From Rubellimicrobium thermophilum DSM 16684 (GTDB lineage Bacteria > Pseudomonadota > Alphaproteobacteria > Rhodobacterales > Rhodobacteraceae): a DNA stretch of 63,144 nt. The position numbers and the translations under genes were made by a program. The stretch lies in assembly GCF_000442315.1 (NCBI RefSeq), contig NZ_KE557320.1:130480-193623 (forward strand). Direction: 5' to 3'. Below, piece by piece: positions 36,800 to 46,688 of the stretch (position 1 is the first letter of the stretch; every line of letters starts with the position of its first letter). The notes beneath the pieces were generated by a model, which saw nothing but the letters and a program-made list of their open reading frames with translations, did no database searches and was not told the origin of the DNA.

Positions 36800-38899
36800 G
36801 GCGCGTGCCGGGGGGCGGCCCTGACGCCGTCCCTCGCGCAGCCAGGCCCCGAGGATCAGTATCGAGGCGATCAGCAGCCAGGCCCAGGCCGGCAGCAGCG
36901 GCGAGATGCGCAGATCGGTGACAAGATGGGCCTCACGCGGGATCAGGCCGATCCAGCCGCGCCCCGCGGCGGGGCGGCCCTCGCGCACCTCGCGCAGATC
37001 GGGCAGGCCGTCCTCGATGCGCAGCAGGCCGCCCCTCGTCTGCTCCACGGCAGGGGCCAGGATGTCGCCCGTGGCGATCGTGGCCTCGAATTCGCGCGGG
37101 GCGGCGGGGCCGATGGCGACGACAGCGTCATGCTCTCCGTCGGTCAGACGGTAGAGGCCCGTTTCGGGCGCGGTCCACTGGGTCTCGTAGCGACCCGGAC
37201 TGACGGGGTCGAGCGTCAGGACCGTCTCCGTCCCGTCGGGTGCGGTCACGGTGACGGGGCCGGCCTCATCGGCCAGGGTGCGGCGGATGATGCGCAGCGT
37301 CTGCCCCTGCACCTCGGCCCAGAGGGCCTCCTCCTCCAGCTCCGGCTCCTTCATGAGCCAGTGCGCCAGGCGGCGCAGCAGCTCGAGCTGGGGGCCACCG
37401 CCTTCGAATCCCCTGTCCCACAGCCAGGCATGGTCGGAGGCGAGCAGGGCCGTCCTCCCCTCGCCGACATGGGACAACAGCAGCAGCGGCCGTCCCTGCG
37501 GCCCTTCCATGACGACCTGTGCACGTGGATCCGGGATCACCTCCACGAGGCGGAACCAGCGCCCCCAGCCGGGCGTGCCGTCCTCTGCCGGCGGGCGCGG
37601 GGCGAAGGCGGGCAGTCCCTCGGTGACGGGGTGACGCTCTCCCGTTCCGGAGAGGCGGGGGACATAGCCCTCCTCCAGCACCCGTGCGGTGGGAGCCCCC
37701 GGCAGAACCGCGCCAAGCGGAGAGCGGTAGACGGATTCGACCCCGCCATATTCCGGCCCGGCCGAGACGAGCACCGCGCCCCCCCGCATGACATAATCGG
37801 CGACGTTCTGAAGATATTCGTTGGGCAGGATGCCCCGCCGCCGGTAGCGGTCGAAGATTACGAGGTCGAAATCCTCGAGGCGTTCGACGAACAGCTCGCG
37901 CGTGGGGAAGGCGATGAGCGAGAGTTCGTCCACCGGCACTCCGTCCTGCTTCTCGGGCGGGCGCAGGATGGTGAAATGCACGAGGTCCACGCTCGCGTCG
38001 GATTTCAGCAGGTTGCGCCAGGTCCGTTCGCCCGGATGCGGCTCGCCGGAGACGAGCAGCACGCGCAGCCTGTCGCGCACGCCGTTGATCTGGACGATGG
38101 CGGCATTGTTGCGGTCTGTCAGCTCGCCCGGTGCAGGGGGTGTCTCGAAGCGGAGGGTGTTCATGCCCCCATGAGGCAGCACCAGAGGCAGGTCCATGTC
38201 CCGCCCGACCGGCACCTCGAAATGCAAGGGTTCACCCCCATCCACGGCGATGGTGAGAGGGACCAGCTCGGCACCGGGGGCCGCGCCCTGATCCTCGATT
38301 CGCAGCGTGAGGGTGATCTCCTCTCCCAGGATGGCGAAGGCCGGGGCATTGCGCAGGATGAGGCGGCGATCCCAGTCGTCTGCGCGGCCCGTGATCAGGG
38401 CATGCAGGGGGGCCGGCAGGGCGGGCAGGGCACTCATGTCATGGACCTGCCCGTCGGTGATCAGCACCACCGCGGCGATCCGGCCCGGCGGTTCTGCGGC
38501 CAGGGCCTCGGCCAGGGCGCGCATCAGGAAGGTGCCGCCTTCGCCCTCTGCATCGGGCAGGCGCGCCACGCGCAATTCGGTTCCCGGCCGCTGCGCGATC
38601 TCGGCCCGCAGGGCCTCGAGCGCGGCCTCGCTCTGTGCGGGACGATCGCCGAGGCGCTGGGATGCGCTCTCGTCCACGACAGCGAGGACGATGTCCGTCA
38701 ACGGCTGGCGCCGTTCCTCCTCGATGGCGGGTCCGAGCAGCGCCAGGGTCAGGCTTGCCGCGGCCAGGGCTCGCAGCCACCAGCCCCGCAGGCCCCGCCA
38801 CAGCGCCAGCCCCGCCGCGAGGGTGGCCAGCACCGCGATGACCCCGATCCAGGGCCAGGGCAGCAGCGGATCGAGGATCAAGCGCTCTGCAACGGTCAT
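36794..38899 (-). CDS. Large membrane protein with glutamine-amidotransferase-like fold
   Basis: A 701-residue protein: two N-terminal membrane segments (about 14-60), a von Willebrand-like region (IVLAVVDESASQRLGDRP, VVLITDGQVHDMSAL), a middle class I glutamine-amidotransferase-like region (DFDLVIFDRYRRRGIL, YVMRGGAVLVSAG), and a C-terminal membrane segment. The VWA metal site is only partly kept (DESAS instead of DxSxS), and I see no amidotransferase catalytic Cys, so it is probably structural. It is last in the MoxR-DUF58-DUF4159 cluster. Function unknown. Confidence 0.8.
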   Translation of the reverse strand: MTVAERLILDPLLPWPWIGVIAVLATLAAGLALWRGLRGWWLRALAAASLTLALLGPAIEEERRQPLTDIVLAVVDESASQRLGDRPAQSEAALEALRAEIAQRPGTELRVARLPDAEGEGGTFLMRALAEALAAEPPGRIAAVVLITDGQVHDMSALPALPAPLHALITGRADDWDRRLILRNAPAFAILGEEITLTLRIEDQGAAPGAELVPLTIAVDGGEPLHFEVPVGRDMDLPLVLPHGGMNTLRFETPPAPGELTDRNNAAIVQINGVRDRLRVLLVSGEPHPGERTWRNLLKSDASVDLVHFTILRPPEKQDGVPVDELSLIAFPTRELFVERLEDFDLVIFDRYRRRGILPNEYLQNVADYVMRGGAVLVSAGPEYGGVESVYRSPLGAVLPGAPTARVLEEGYVPRLSGTGERHPVTEGLPAFAPRPPAEDGTPGWGRWFRLVEVIPDPRAQVVMEGPQGRPLLLLSHVGEGRTALLASDHAWLWDRGFEGGGPQLELLRRLAHWLMKEPELEEEALWAEVQGQTLRIIRRTLADEAGPVTVTAPDGTETVLTLDPVSPGRYETQWTAPETGLYRLTDGEHDAVVAIGPAAPREFEATIATGDILAPAVEQTRGGLLRIEDGLPDLREVREGRPAAGRGWIGLIPREAHLVTDLRISPLLPAWAWLLIASILILGAWLREGRRQGRPPARAS

Positions 38900-38911
38900 G
38901 CGTTCATGCCC

Positions 38912-41747
38912 TCACTGGCCCAGCCGCTCGAGCAGGGCAGGCACATGGACCTGATCCGACTTGTAGTTGCCCGTCAGCACATGCATCACGAGATTGATGC
39001 CGAAGCGCAGCGCATATTCGCGCTGCCGTTCGCCCGCCAGGCCCCGCCCGACGGGCATGAGGGGGGCACCCCATTCGTCCACGGCCCAGGCTGCTGCCCA
39101 GTCGTTGCCGCCGATCACCACCGGCGTCACCCCGTCATTGAGCGCGCGGAAGGGCATTCCTTCGGCCAGCTCGGCATCGGGCGGGGCGGCCTCGACCCAG
39201 ATCTCGGGGCTGGCATGGCGGCCGGGAAACTCGCGGATGAGATAGAAGGTCCGCGTCAGCACATGATCGGGCGGCAGCGGTTCGAGGGGCGGCACATCAA
39301 GCCCCCGCGCGATGGCCTGGAGCCTGCGCCCTTCGGGTGTGGAGGCGCCCAGACCGGCGATGCCGGCATCGCGGGTGTCGAACAGGATCATGCCCCCCGT
39401 GGCGAGATAGCGGTTGAGCTTTGCATAGGCCTCGCGCGAGGGGATCGGGGTCTGTGGCGTGATCGGCCAGTAGAGCAGGGGGAAAAAGGACAGCTCGTCC
39501 CTTTCGATATCCACGCCCATCGGTTCGGCGGGTTCCACGGCGGTCCGCTGCCAGAGCGCCTGAGACAGGCCGCGCAGCCCCGCCTGCGCGATCCGGTCCA
39601 CCTCCGGATCGCCTGTCAGGACATGGGCCAGCACCACATCGGAGGTGGCCGCCAGGGCAAAGGCATCCGCCTCCGGATCGGGGCAGTGGGGGGCGACCGG
39701 GGGGCGGGGCCGCCTCCTGGGCGCGGACGGGCAGCCCCGGCAGCAGAAGCCCCGGCAGCAGAAGCCCCGGCAGCAGCAGCGCCGCGAGGCTCTGCCGCGG
39801 CCCCCTCAGCCGCCCCGACAGGGCCAGGGAGGCGACGGCATCGGCCGCCAGAAGCAGCAGCGCGAGGGCCAGAAGCGGCCCCTTCAGATCGATCTCCCGC
39901 GCGACCGTCAGCCCTTCGACAGGGACCGACGCGGGCCATTGCGCGGGCGCCAGCACGATGTCCGCATCCACCGCATTGACGGCCAGGCTGCGCGCGCCGT
40001 CGGCATAGAGACCCGGCGGCAGGTCCGGCCCTGCCTGCCCTTCGGCCAGCCGCTCGCCGGGGATGCCCGGACGGGTGTCGAGCGGGCTGAGCTCCCCCCA
40101 GGCATCCAGCGCCGCCTGCGGCACCCAGATCGTGCCGGCCAGTTCCTCGGCGGTCGGGGGGGCACTGCGGGCCGAGACGGCCAGCCGCTCCAGCATCTGC
40201 ACGAACAGGCCGGACAGGGGCAGGGTGCTCCAGTCCGGATTGGCGGTGACATGGAACAGCACCACCTGTCCTTCGCCCAGGGATTTTCGCGTCACCAGCG
40301 GCGTGCCGTCCTGAAGCTGGGCGATCGCGCGCCCGGCCAATGTCGGATCGGGCTGGGCGATGACCTGCGCGCTGACGGTCACATCCGGCGGCACGGGCAG
40401 GCCGAAGAAGGGCGAGTCCTCCGCGAAGGGGGCCAGGCTCCGCGGTTCGCCCCAGGACATCGCTCCGCCCACCATGCGACCGCCTGCCCGCAGCCGGACA
40501 GGCAGCAGCGGATCCTCCTCGAGCCGTGACGGGTCTGTGGCGGCCAGCCGCGGCCCCGCAAAGCGCAGCAGCGTGCCTCCGGCCTCGACCCAGGCGATGA
40601 GCCTCTCGCGCTCGCCTTCGGCCAGGGTCGCCACATCGGCCAGGATGATCGCATCGGGATTGGCCGCGACGACATCGGCCAGCGTCCCTTCCACCAGATC
40701 GGCATCGGGGGCCAGCGCTTCGCGCAGGTAATGGAGCGGCGAGAGCAGATCGAGCCGTTCGGCCCCTCCGCCATCCCCGGCGACAAGGCCGACCTCGCGC
40801 CGGCGCAGGGTGTCGGCGGTCAGGGTCACGGCGCCGGCCGATCGCTGACCCGTCAGGGCGAAGCGTGTCACGCGGTTGCGCAGCTCGGCCGGCAGGGCGA
40901 GATCGACGCTGGCCTCGCCGGCACCGGCCGGAAACATCAGCGTCGCGCTGGCCAGGATCCGCTCGAGCCCGGCCGGATCCGGCCCGATGGCGGCCACGGG
41001 CATCTCCAGGGCGGGGCCGGTGGGGGTGCGGCGGGCGGTCAGCCGGATCGTCCCGTCCTCCCATGCCGGGGGCAGGAGGGCGGTGATCGTCCGGGGCTGC
41101 TGGATCACGGTCACAGGGCCCTTGTCCTGCGCCGCGTCCAGGACGACCTCGCGCCCGTCCCGGGCCAGACCGTCCGACAGCCAGACCGTCTCGAAGCGGC
41201 CTTCGACGGCCTTCAGTGCGGCGGCCCAGGCGGCATGGGCCCCGGCATCGGGAAGCCAGGGTTGCGGAACGATCGCAGGCAGGGCGGCGGCCATGCTGGC
41301 TGCGTCGCGGAAGGGGGGCAGGCCCGCATCGGGCGGGGCTGTCAGGGTGGTCACGACGACGGGCCGGCCTGCGCGTCCGGCCTCGGCCAGCAGGGCGCGG
41401 ACCCGCTCCATCCGCATCTCCCAGTCGCGCGCATCCGCCCATGTCCCATCGAGCAGGATCAGCAGCGGCCCCGATCCGGTCCTGTCCGTGCGCGGGTTCA
41501 GCACCGGCCCGGCAAAGGCGAGGATCGCCGCCGCCACCGCCAGCAGACGGATCAGCAGAAGCCACCAGGGCGTCCGGTCCGTCTGGGGCTCGCGGTCCTG
41601 AAGGCCGAGGAGCAGCGTCACGGCCGGAAAGCGGCGGCGGATGGGCGCGGGGGGGACTGCGCGCAGGATCAGCCACAGCACCGGCAGCGCCAGGAGCCCG
41701 ACAAGCAGCCAGGGGGCCGTGAAGCCCAGAGGGCCGAGCAGGCTCAT
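38912..41747 (-). CDS. BatA/DUF4159 domain membrane protein, frameshifted
   Basis: About 944 residues when restored. The N terminus is a BatA-type region with two membrane segments (FTAPWLLVGLLALPVLWLIL, then WWLLLIRLLAVAAAILAFAG). A long periplasmic part with amidotransferase-like segments follows, then a membrane segment and the C-terminal DUF4159 domain (FFPLLYWPITPQ, YLATGGMILFDTRD). An extra G in the run 39699-39704 splits it; removing one base joins the halves. It is coupled to the DUF58 gene by ATGA. It probably forms an envelope complex with its neighbours; the role is unknown. Confidence 0.85.
39731..39780. repeat. 15-bp tandem repeat inside the DUF4159 protein gene
   Basis: CAGCAGAAGCCCCGG is repeated at 39741-39755 and 39756-39770 with partial copies on both sides. 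It encodes LLLPG repeated three times at the end of the membrane segment before the frameshift. Confidence 0.8.
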
Positions 41748-42619
41748 CGGTTCTGCCGCTCCAGGGCGCCGTGGATCCACAGCAGGCCGCGCAGGGCCGG
41801 GGAGTCGGTGCGATGGGTGGCAAGGCGCCAGCCGGTTCGCCGGGCGAGGTCGGCCAGCCGGGCCTTGCGCGCGGCCAGCCGGTCGAGATAGCGCCCGCGC
41901 AGGTCCCGGGCCTTCAGCGTCTCGTGGCGCAGGCTGCCGCCGATGCTCTCGAAGATCGTGCGGCCGGTGAAGGGAAAGGCCTCTTCCTGCGGATCGAGGA
42001 TCTGCAGCAGCGCGCCGACGACGCCCCGGGCCGCGGCGGCGGTCACGGCGCCTTCGATGGCGGGCAGATCGCCCAGGAAGTCCGAGATGAACAACGCCCG
42101 CGAACGCGGCGGCAGATCCCGGACTTCGGGCACGGCATAATCGGCCGGATCCTCGGCGCTCAGCCGCTCTGCCAGCCGTGCCAGCGCGCCCGGTCCCCGC
42201 CGCGCCGCCAGCCCTTCGGTCGGCAGGCCGACCCGTTCACCCCCGCGCACCAGCAGCACGGCAGCGGCCATCGCGAGCAGGCGCGCACGCTGTGCCTTGG
42301 TGGGAAGCTTCGGGGAAGAGGCAAAGTCCATGCTGCGCCCGCGGTCGGCCCAGACGGTGACGGTCTGGGCGATCTGCCATTCCTTGTCCTGCACGAAGGC
42401 CATGTCCGAACGCGCCGAGCGGCGCCAGTCGATGGCCCTTGCAGGGTCTCCCGGCTGGGCGAGGCGGTATTGCCAGAAATCGCTGCCCTGTCCCGGGCGG
42501 CGCCGGCCATGTTCGCCCGGCGTCACCGCTGCGGCGAGGCGGCTTGCCTCGACCAGCAGGGCCGGCAGGGGCGCGGCCAGCGTCTCTGCCCCGGCGCGCA
42601 GCTGGGGGGCGGCGCTCAC
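41744..42619 (-). CDS. DUF58 domain protein
   Basis: A 291-residue protein with the DUF58 hallmark RRPGQGSDFWQYRLAQPGDP, followed by IDWRRSARSD. The middle resembles a VWA fold (TVTVWADRGRSMDF, RALFISDFLGD). DUF58 proteins occur with MoxR ATPases in most bacteria and are thought to be clients or partners in the maturation of envelope complexes. This one has no membrane segment. It is coupled by 4-bp overlaps to both the MoxR gene before it and the BatA/DUF4159 gene after it. Confidence 0.92.
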   Translation of the reverse strand: MSAAPQLRAGAETLAAPLPALLVEASRLAAAVTPGEHGRRRPGQGSDFWQYRLAQPGDPARAIDWRRSARSDMAFVQDKEWQIAQTVTVWADRGRSMDFASSPKLPTKAQRARLLAMAAAVLLVRGGERVGLPTEGLAARRGPGALARLAERLSAEDPADYAVPEVRDLPPRSRALFISDFLGDLPAIEGAVTAAAARGVVGALLQILDPQEEAFPFTGRTIFESIGGSLRHETLKARDLRGRYLDRLAARKARLADLARRTGWRLATHRTDSPALRGLLWIHGALERQNR

Positions 42620-43620
42620 GCGGCGGCCTCGACGCGCGTGACATGATCGGCCACACGACCGATCAGGGCGGCCAGCGAGAGCCCCTCGGCCCGGGCGGCA
42701 AAGCTCAGCGCCATGCGGTGTTGAAGCACCGGCACGGCGAGACGGCGGACATCCTCGGCCGAAGGGGCGAGACGGCCGCCGATCAGCGCCTCGGCCCGCA
42801 CCGCGAGCATGAGCGCCTGCGCCGCGCGCGGCCCCGGCCCCCAGGCGACATGGGCGTTGATCTCGGCACCGGCCTCCGGTCCGCCGGGCCGACAGCCGCG
42901 CACGAGGTCGAGGATCATCTCCACCACGCTGTCGCCCACCGGCATCCGCCGCAGCAGGCGCTGCGCCTCGAGCAGCTCGCCACGGGCGAAGACCGGGGCG
43001 GCCCGGGCCTCCTCGGCGCCGGTGGTGGCCAGAAGGATGGCCCGCTCGGTGCTGCGGGGGGGATAGGGGACATCGATCTGCACCAGGAAGCGGTCGAGCT
43101 GGGCTTCAGGCAGGGGATAGGTGCCTTCCTGCTCGATCGGGTTCTGGGTGGCGAGGACATGGAAGGGACGGCCCAGCGGGCGGTGGACGCCGGCCACCGT
43201 CACCTCCTGTTCCTGCATGGCCTGAAGCAGCGCGGACTGCGTGCGGGGCGAGGCGCGGTTGATCTCGTCCGCCATCAGGAGCTGACAGAACACCGGTCCC
43301 TCGATGAAGCGGAAGCTGCGCGTGCCGTCGGCAGCGGTCTCCAGCACCTCGGAGCCGAGGATGTCGGCGGGCATCAGGTCCGGGGTGAACTGGATCCGCG
43401 CCGCATCGAGGCCCATGACCGTCCCGAGCGTGTGCACAAGCCGCGTCTTGCCCAGGCCGGGAAGCCCCACCAGCAGCGCATGCCCCCCGCAGAGCAGCGC
43501 CGTCAGGGCGAGGTCCACGACCCGGTCCTGCCCGATGAAGACGCGCGCGATCTGCTCGCGGGCCTGGGCCAGCCGTGCCTCGAGCGCCTCGATGCGCGGG
43601 ACAAGATCCGCCTCTGTCAT
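42616..43620 (-). CDS. MoxR-family AAA+ ATPase
   Basis: A 334-residue AAA+ chaperone-like ATPase. Walker A is GLPGLGKT at residues 52-59. Walker B is LLMADEINRASPRTQSALL, sensor 1 is VLATQNPIEQEGTYPLPEAQ, and an arginine-finger/lid region follows. MoxR proteins help activate or insert cofactors into protein complexes, often with VWA-domain partners. The ATG at 43620 starts the usual N terminus. It is first in the cluster; the 165 bp to the divergent DUF1285 gene should hold the promoter. Confidence 0.94.
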   Translation of the reverse strand: MTEADLVPRIEALEARLAQAREQIARVFIGQDRVVDLALTALLCGGHALLVGLPGLGKTRLVHTLGTVMGLDAARIQFTPDLMPADILGSEVLETAADGTRSFRFIEGPVFCQLLMADEINRASPRTQSALLQAMQEQEVTVAGVHRPLGRPFHVLATQNPIEQEGTYPLPEAQLDRFLVQIDVPYPPRSTERAILLATTGAEEARAAPVFARGELLEAQRLLRRMPVGDSVVEMILDLVRGCRPGGPEAGAEINAHVAWGPGPRAAQALMLAVRAEALIGGRLAPSAEDVRRLAVPVLQHRMALSFAARAEGLSLAALIGRVADHVTRVEAAA

Positions 43621-43785
43621 GACAAGCCCTCCGCGCGGCCCTACCTCTACCGCGACAGGGATAGAGGGGGGGGCAGGCATGGGGAAGTCAAGGCAGCGTG
43701 AGAACGCCGGGGGGGCGTGCCCCGCCCTGCCGCCTCCGCTGCGGCGGCATGGCCTGTCCCCCCCGCAGGACAGGGGGATCTGACG

Positions 43786-44383
43786 ATGGGCAGCGACAGC
43801 GACCGCATGACCGGTAGCGGGACGGAAAGCGGCGGGACCAAGAACGCCGGACGGGCCGAGGGGTTGGCGCGTGCGGCGGCCGCGGCCGGGCGGCGCGGAC
43901 CGCCACCCGTCCATCTGTGGAACCCCCCCCATTGCGGCGATATCGGGCTGCGCATCGCCCGCGACGGTACATGGTTCTATCAGGGCAGCCCCATCGGCCG
44001 TCCCGCTCTCGTTCGGCTCTTCGCCTCGATCCTGCGGCGCGACCCGGAGGGCCATGTCCTCGTCACCCCGGTCGAGAAGGTCTCGATCGAGGTCGAGGAC
44101 GCGCCCTTCATCGCCCAGGATGTGGAACAGCGCGAGGATGGCACGCTGGTCTTCACCACCAATGTCGGCGATGTGGTGGAGGCCGGACCGCAGAACGCCA
44201 TCCGTGTGGAGATCGACCCGCAGACGGGCGAGCCTCGCCCCTATCTCCATGTGCGCCGCGGACTGGAGGCGCGGATCGACCGCAAGACCTTCTACCGCCT
44301 CGTGGAGATGGCCACGATCGTCCCGCACCGGGGCGAGGACTGGCTCGGCCTGCATTCGCAGGGGGCGGTTCTTTCCCCTCTAG
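43786..44383 (+). CDS. DUF1285 domain protein, frameshifted at the 3' end
   Basis: A small cytoplasmic protein of unknown function, recognised by HCGDIGLRIARDGTWFYQGS, PIGRPALVRLFASILRRD and TPVEKVSIEVEDAPFIAQDV. The frame as given runs on to 44514 through the copper-type operators. One extra G in 44361-44365 explains this: removing it gives the family ending GRFFPL and a TAG at 44381-44383, about 198 residues. The Gly/Ala-rich first 45 residues are not conserved. It diverges from the MoxR gene. Confidence 0.82.
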
Positions 44384-44403
44384 CCGGGCGGCCGACCTGC
44401 CTG

Positions 44404-44420
44404 ATACCCCGTAGGGGTAT
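44404..44420. promoter_or_regulatory. CsoR-type operator 1
   Basis: A 17-bp palindrome, ATACCCCGTAGGGGTAT, directly upstream of a TTGACT -35 box (44422-44427). TACCC/GGGTA dyads are the usual sites of CsoR/RcnR-family repressors, and such a gene follows. Confidence 0.75.
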
Positions 44421-44421
44421 C

Positions 44422-44463
44422 TTGACTGGCGCTGCCGCGTTCCCATATACCCCCACAGGGTAT
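44422..44463 (+). promoter_or_regulatory. Promoter with CsoR-type operator 2
   Basis: TTGACT at 44422-44427, an 18-bp spacer and TATACC at 44446-44451 form a plausible promoter. The -10 overlaps a second dyad, ATACCCCCACAGGGTAT at 44447-44463, 14 bp before the csoR start, so a repressor bound there would block RNA polymerase. Confidence 0.7.
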
Positions 44464-44477
44464 GAAGGGGGCAAGAC

Positions 44478-44759
44478 ATGGCCTGTGATCCCGCACGCCG
44501 CGATGCCAAGGTGAAACGCCTGGCCCGGATCGCGGGTCAGGTGCAGGGGCTCGCCCGCATGGTGGCCGAGGATCGCTACTGCATGGACATCCTTGTCCAG
44601 ATCCAGGCCGTGAAGGCGGCTCTCGCCCGCGCCGAGGCCGAGATCCTGCGCGATCATGCCGCCACCTGCATCCGCGAGGCCATCGAGGCCGGCGATGCCC
44701 CCGCCATGCAACGCAAGCTCGACGAGCTGATCGACCTGTTCGACCGCTCCCGCCGCTGA
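44478..44759 (+). CDS. CsoR/RcnR-family metal-sensing repressor
   Basis: A 93-residue all-helical repressor. The putative copper ligands Cys35, His60 and Cys64 match the Cys-His-Cys set of CsoR. FrmR and CstR relatives differ at these positions, so copper is the best guess, though thiol or persulfide sensing is possible given the glutaredoxin neighbour. Two matching operators lie just upstream, pointing to autorepression. AAGGGGG precedes the ATG. It is 20 bp before the glutaredoxin gene. Confidence 0.9.
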   Translation: MACDPARRDAKVKRLARIAGQVQGLARMVAEDRYCMDILVQIQAVKAALARAEAEILRDHAATCIREAIEAGDAPAMQRKLDELIDLFDRSRR

Positions 44760-44779
44760 TCCCCCGGAAGGAGATTTCC

Positions 44780-45166
44780 ATGGCCAGCCTCGCCCAGGAG
44801 ACCGAGACCCCGACGGTGGGCCGCCGCGCCGTCATCTATCGCATGGTCACGCCCGAACATGTCTGCCCTTCGGGGCTCAAGGCGCTGCATCTGCTGCGCC
44901 GCCATGGCCTGACCGTGGAGGACCACCCGCTGCGCAGCCGGGCCGAGACGGATGCCTTCAAGGCCGAACAGGGTGTCGCGACAACGCCTCAGATCTGGAT
45001 CGACGGCATCCGGATCGGCGGCCATGACGACTTGCGCCGGCATCTCGGTCTGGCCGTGCATGATCCGAAGGCGCTGACCTACCGGCCGGTCATCGCGATC
45101 TTCGGCATGGCCCTCGCGCTCGCGCTCGCGTGGGCTGGGGCATGGGCGGGGCAGGGGCCCTCCTGA
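44780..45166 (+). CDS. Glutaredoxin-domain protein, probable first half of a split gene
   Basis: A 128-residue protein with a glutaredoxin fold: a single active Cys29 in CPSG after the first strand, the cis-Pro motif TTPQIWIDG, and GGHDDLRRHL. A membrane segment begins at about residue 105 (PVIAIFGMALALALAWAG). Adding one G in 45148-45151 would fuse it in frame with the MauE/DoxX gene that follows, giving a single protein of 259 residues, an architecture I recall from related bacteria. AAGGAG precedes the ATG. Confidence 0.85.
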   Translation: MASLAQETETPTVGRRAVIYRMVTPEHVCPSGLKALHLLRRHGLTVEDHPLRSRAETDAFKAEQGVATTPQIWIDGIRIGGHDDLRRHLGLAVHDPKALTYRPVIAIFGMALALALAWAGAWAGQGPS

Positions 45167-45558
45167 CGGCGCACACGCTCCAGCTCTTTCTCGGCTTCGC
45201 CACGGCGCTTCTGGCGCTGCAGAAGCTGCGTGACATCGAGGGATTCGCCACGGGCTTCCTGGGCTATGACCTGCTGGCACAGCGCTGGGTGCCCTATGCG
45301 CGCCTCTACCCCTGGGCCGAGGCGCTGGTCGGCCTGCTGATGGTCGCGGGTGCGGCGATCTGGCTGATGGCGCCGGTCGCGCTCTTCATCGGCGGCATCG
45401 GCGCGATCTCGGTGTTCAAGGCGGTCTATGTGGACCGGCGCGAACTGCGCTGTGCCTGTGTCGGGGCACAGTCGAACGTGCCGCTGGGCTTTGTCTCGCT
45501 GACCGAAAATCTCGTGATGATCGGCATGGCGGTCTGGATGGTCCTGCGCATGGTCTGA
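45130..45558 (+). CDS. MauE/DoxX-like redox membrane protein, probable second half of a split gene
   Basis: About 140 residues with four membrane segments of the MauE/DoxX type (LFLGFATALLALQKL, WAEALVGLLMVAGA, VALFIGGIGAISVF, LTENLVMIGMAVW). A Cys pair, CAC, in the loop after VDRRELR is the likely redox site. MauE-like proteins support disulfide formation in periplasmic partners. It overlaps the glutaredoxin gene and is probably one gene with it, split by a missing G. The start given is a GTG; alternatively it has no start of its own. Confidence 0.82.
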   Translation: MGWGMGGAGALLTAHTLQLFLGFATALLALQKLRDIEGFATGFLGYDLLAQRWVPYARLYPWAEALVGLLMVAGAAIWLMAPVALFIGGIGAISVFKAVYVDRRELRCACVGAQSNVPLGFVSLTENLVMIGMAVWMVLRMV

Positions 45559-45566
45559 CCCTCCGC

Positions 45567-46485
45567 TCAGCGCCGCTGCGCGATCAGCACCCCAAGGGCG
45601 ACCACGGTGGCGCCCAGCACCTGCATCCAGGACCAGGTCCCGCCGAAGGCCAGCATGATGAGCATGACATAGAAGGGCGCCCCGTTGATGTGGAAGGACG
45701 CCAGCCCCACCCCGATCCGCCGGATGGCGAGGATGAACAGAAGCTGGCTCGCCGCCATGCCGCCCATGCCATAGACGGCCAGCAGCGACAGGTCGCGCAG
45801 CGACCAGGCCCCGGCCGGCAGCCCCTCGCGCCCGAGCGCGACCGAGACGCCCAGCGCGACCAGGCCCACGATCAACCCCCCCCGTCATCGTGGCCACGGT
45901 CTGCGCCAGGGCCGTCTGGCCGGGCAGGCTGCGGACGCTGTGATGGCTCCCCCAGGAGAAGACGAGGCAGGACAGGACAGCCAGCGCCGCCCCGAGCGCG
46001 AGATCCCCGCCCGCGGCCCGGCTCCCGGCGGTGGCGATGACGCCTCCGGCGACGCTGAACAGCAGGCCCAGTGCAAAGCCGCGCGCCAGGCGCCGCCGGT
46101 CCGAGGTCCATTCGACCAGTGCCGCCGTGATCGGGGTGACCGAGGCGATGACAGCGACCGTCACCGGATCCGTCGCCGCCTGGGCAAGGATCAGCGCGAT
46201 CGATCCCCCTGCCAGGCCGATGCCGCCGAAGGCGAAGGCCCGTCCCCAGGGCATGCCGCGCGGCACCCCCTCGAGCCAGAGCATCAGCGGCACCAGAAGC
46301 AGCAGCGCCATGGCAAAGCGCCCGGCGACCAGCGCCAGGGGATCCCAGGTGAGAAGCAGGGCATCGAGCGCGGGGAACCCCGCGGCCCAGACCATCATCG
46401 AGGCCGCGGCAAGCAGGTTGCCCTGCACCATGGGGGCTGCCGGGGCGGGAGGCAGGGGGGGAAGGACAAGCGGCTGGGCAGTCAT
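45567..46485 (-). CDS. EamA-family drug/metabolite transporter, frameshifted
   Basis: A ten-helix inner-membrane exporter made of two EamA repeats. The first half has VWAAGFPALDALLLTWDPLA and SVTPITAALVEW, the second GGMAASQLLFILAIRRIGVG and APFYVMLIMLAFG. One extra C in the run of eight at 45876-45883 breaks it; removal restores about 305 residues ending VLIAQRR. Substrate unknown; relatives export amino acids or small metabolites. It converges on the MauE-like gene and diverges from creD. Confidence 0.87.
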
Positions 46486-46688
46486 GACGGGGCTCTGCGC
46501 AGGCGGGACATCCGCCGCATCTGAGGGGGGCTATCACGCCGTCCTGGTGGCCGGCACGCCGGGAAACGGCACGCGCCTGTCTGTCCGCGCCGCGGCCTCG
46601 CAGGGGGGCCTGTCGGCTGCTGCGCTCCCCGCTTTCCTTTCGTCCCTCATCCCGGCATGCTCCGCACCGATCCGGGAGAGGAGTCCCC

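Noticed and set aside
44384..44514. A C-terminal extension of the DUF1285 protein through the CsoR operators
   Set aside because: It arises from one extra G at 44361-44365. The corrected frame ends in the family-typical GRFFPL and a TAG before the operators.
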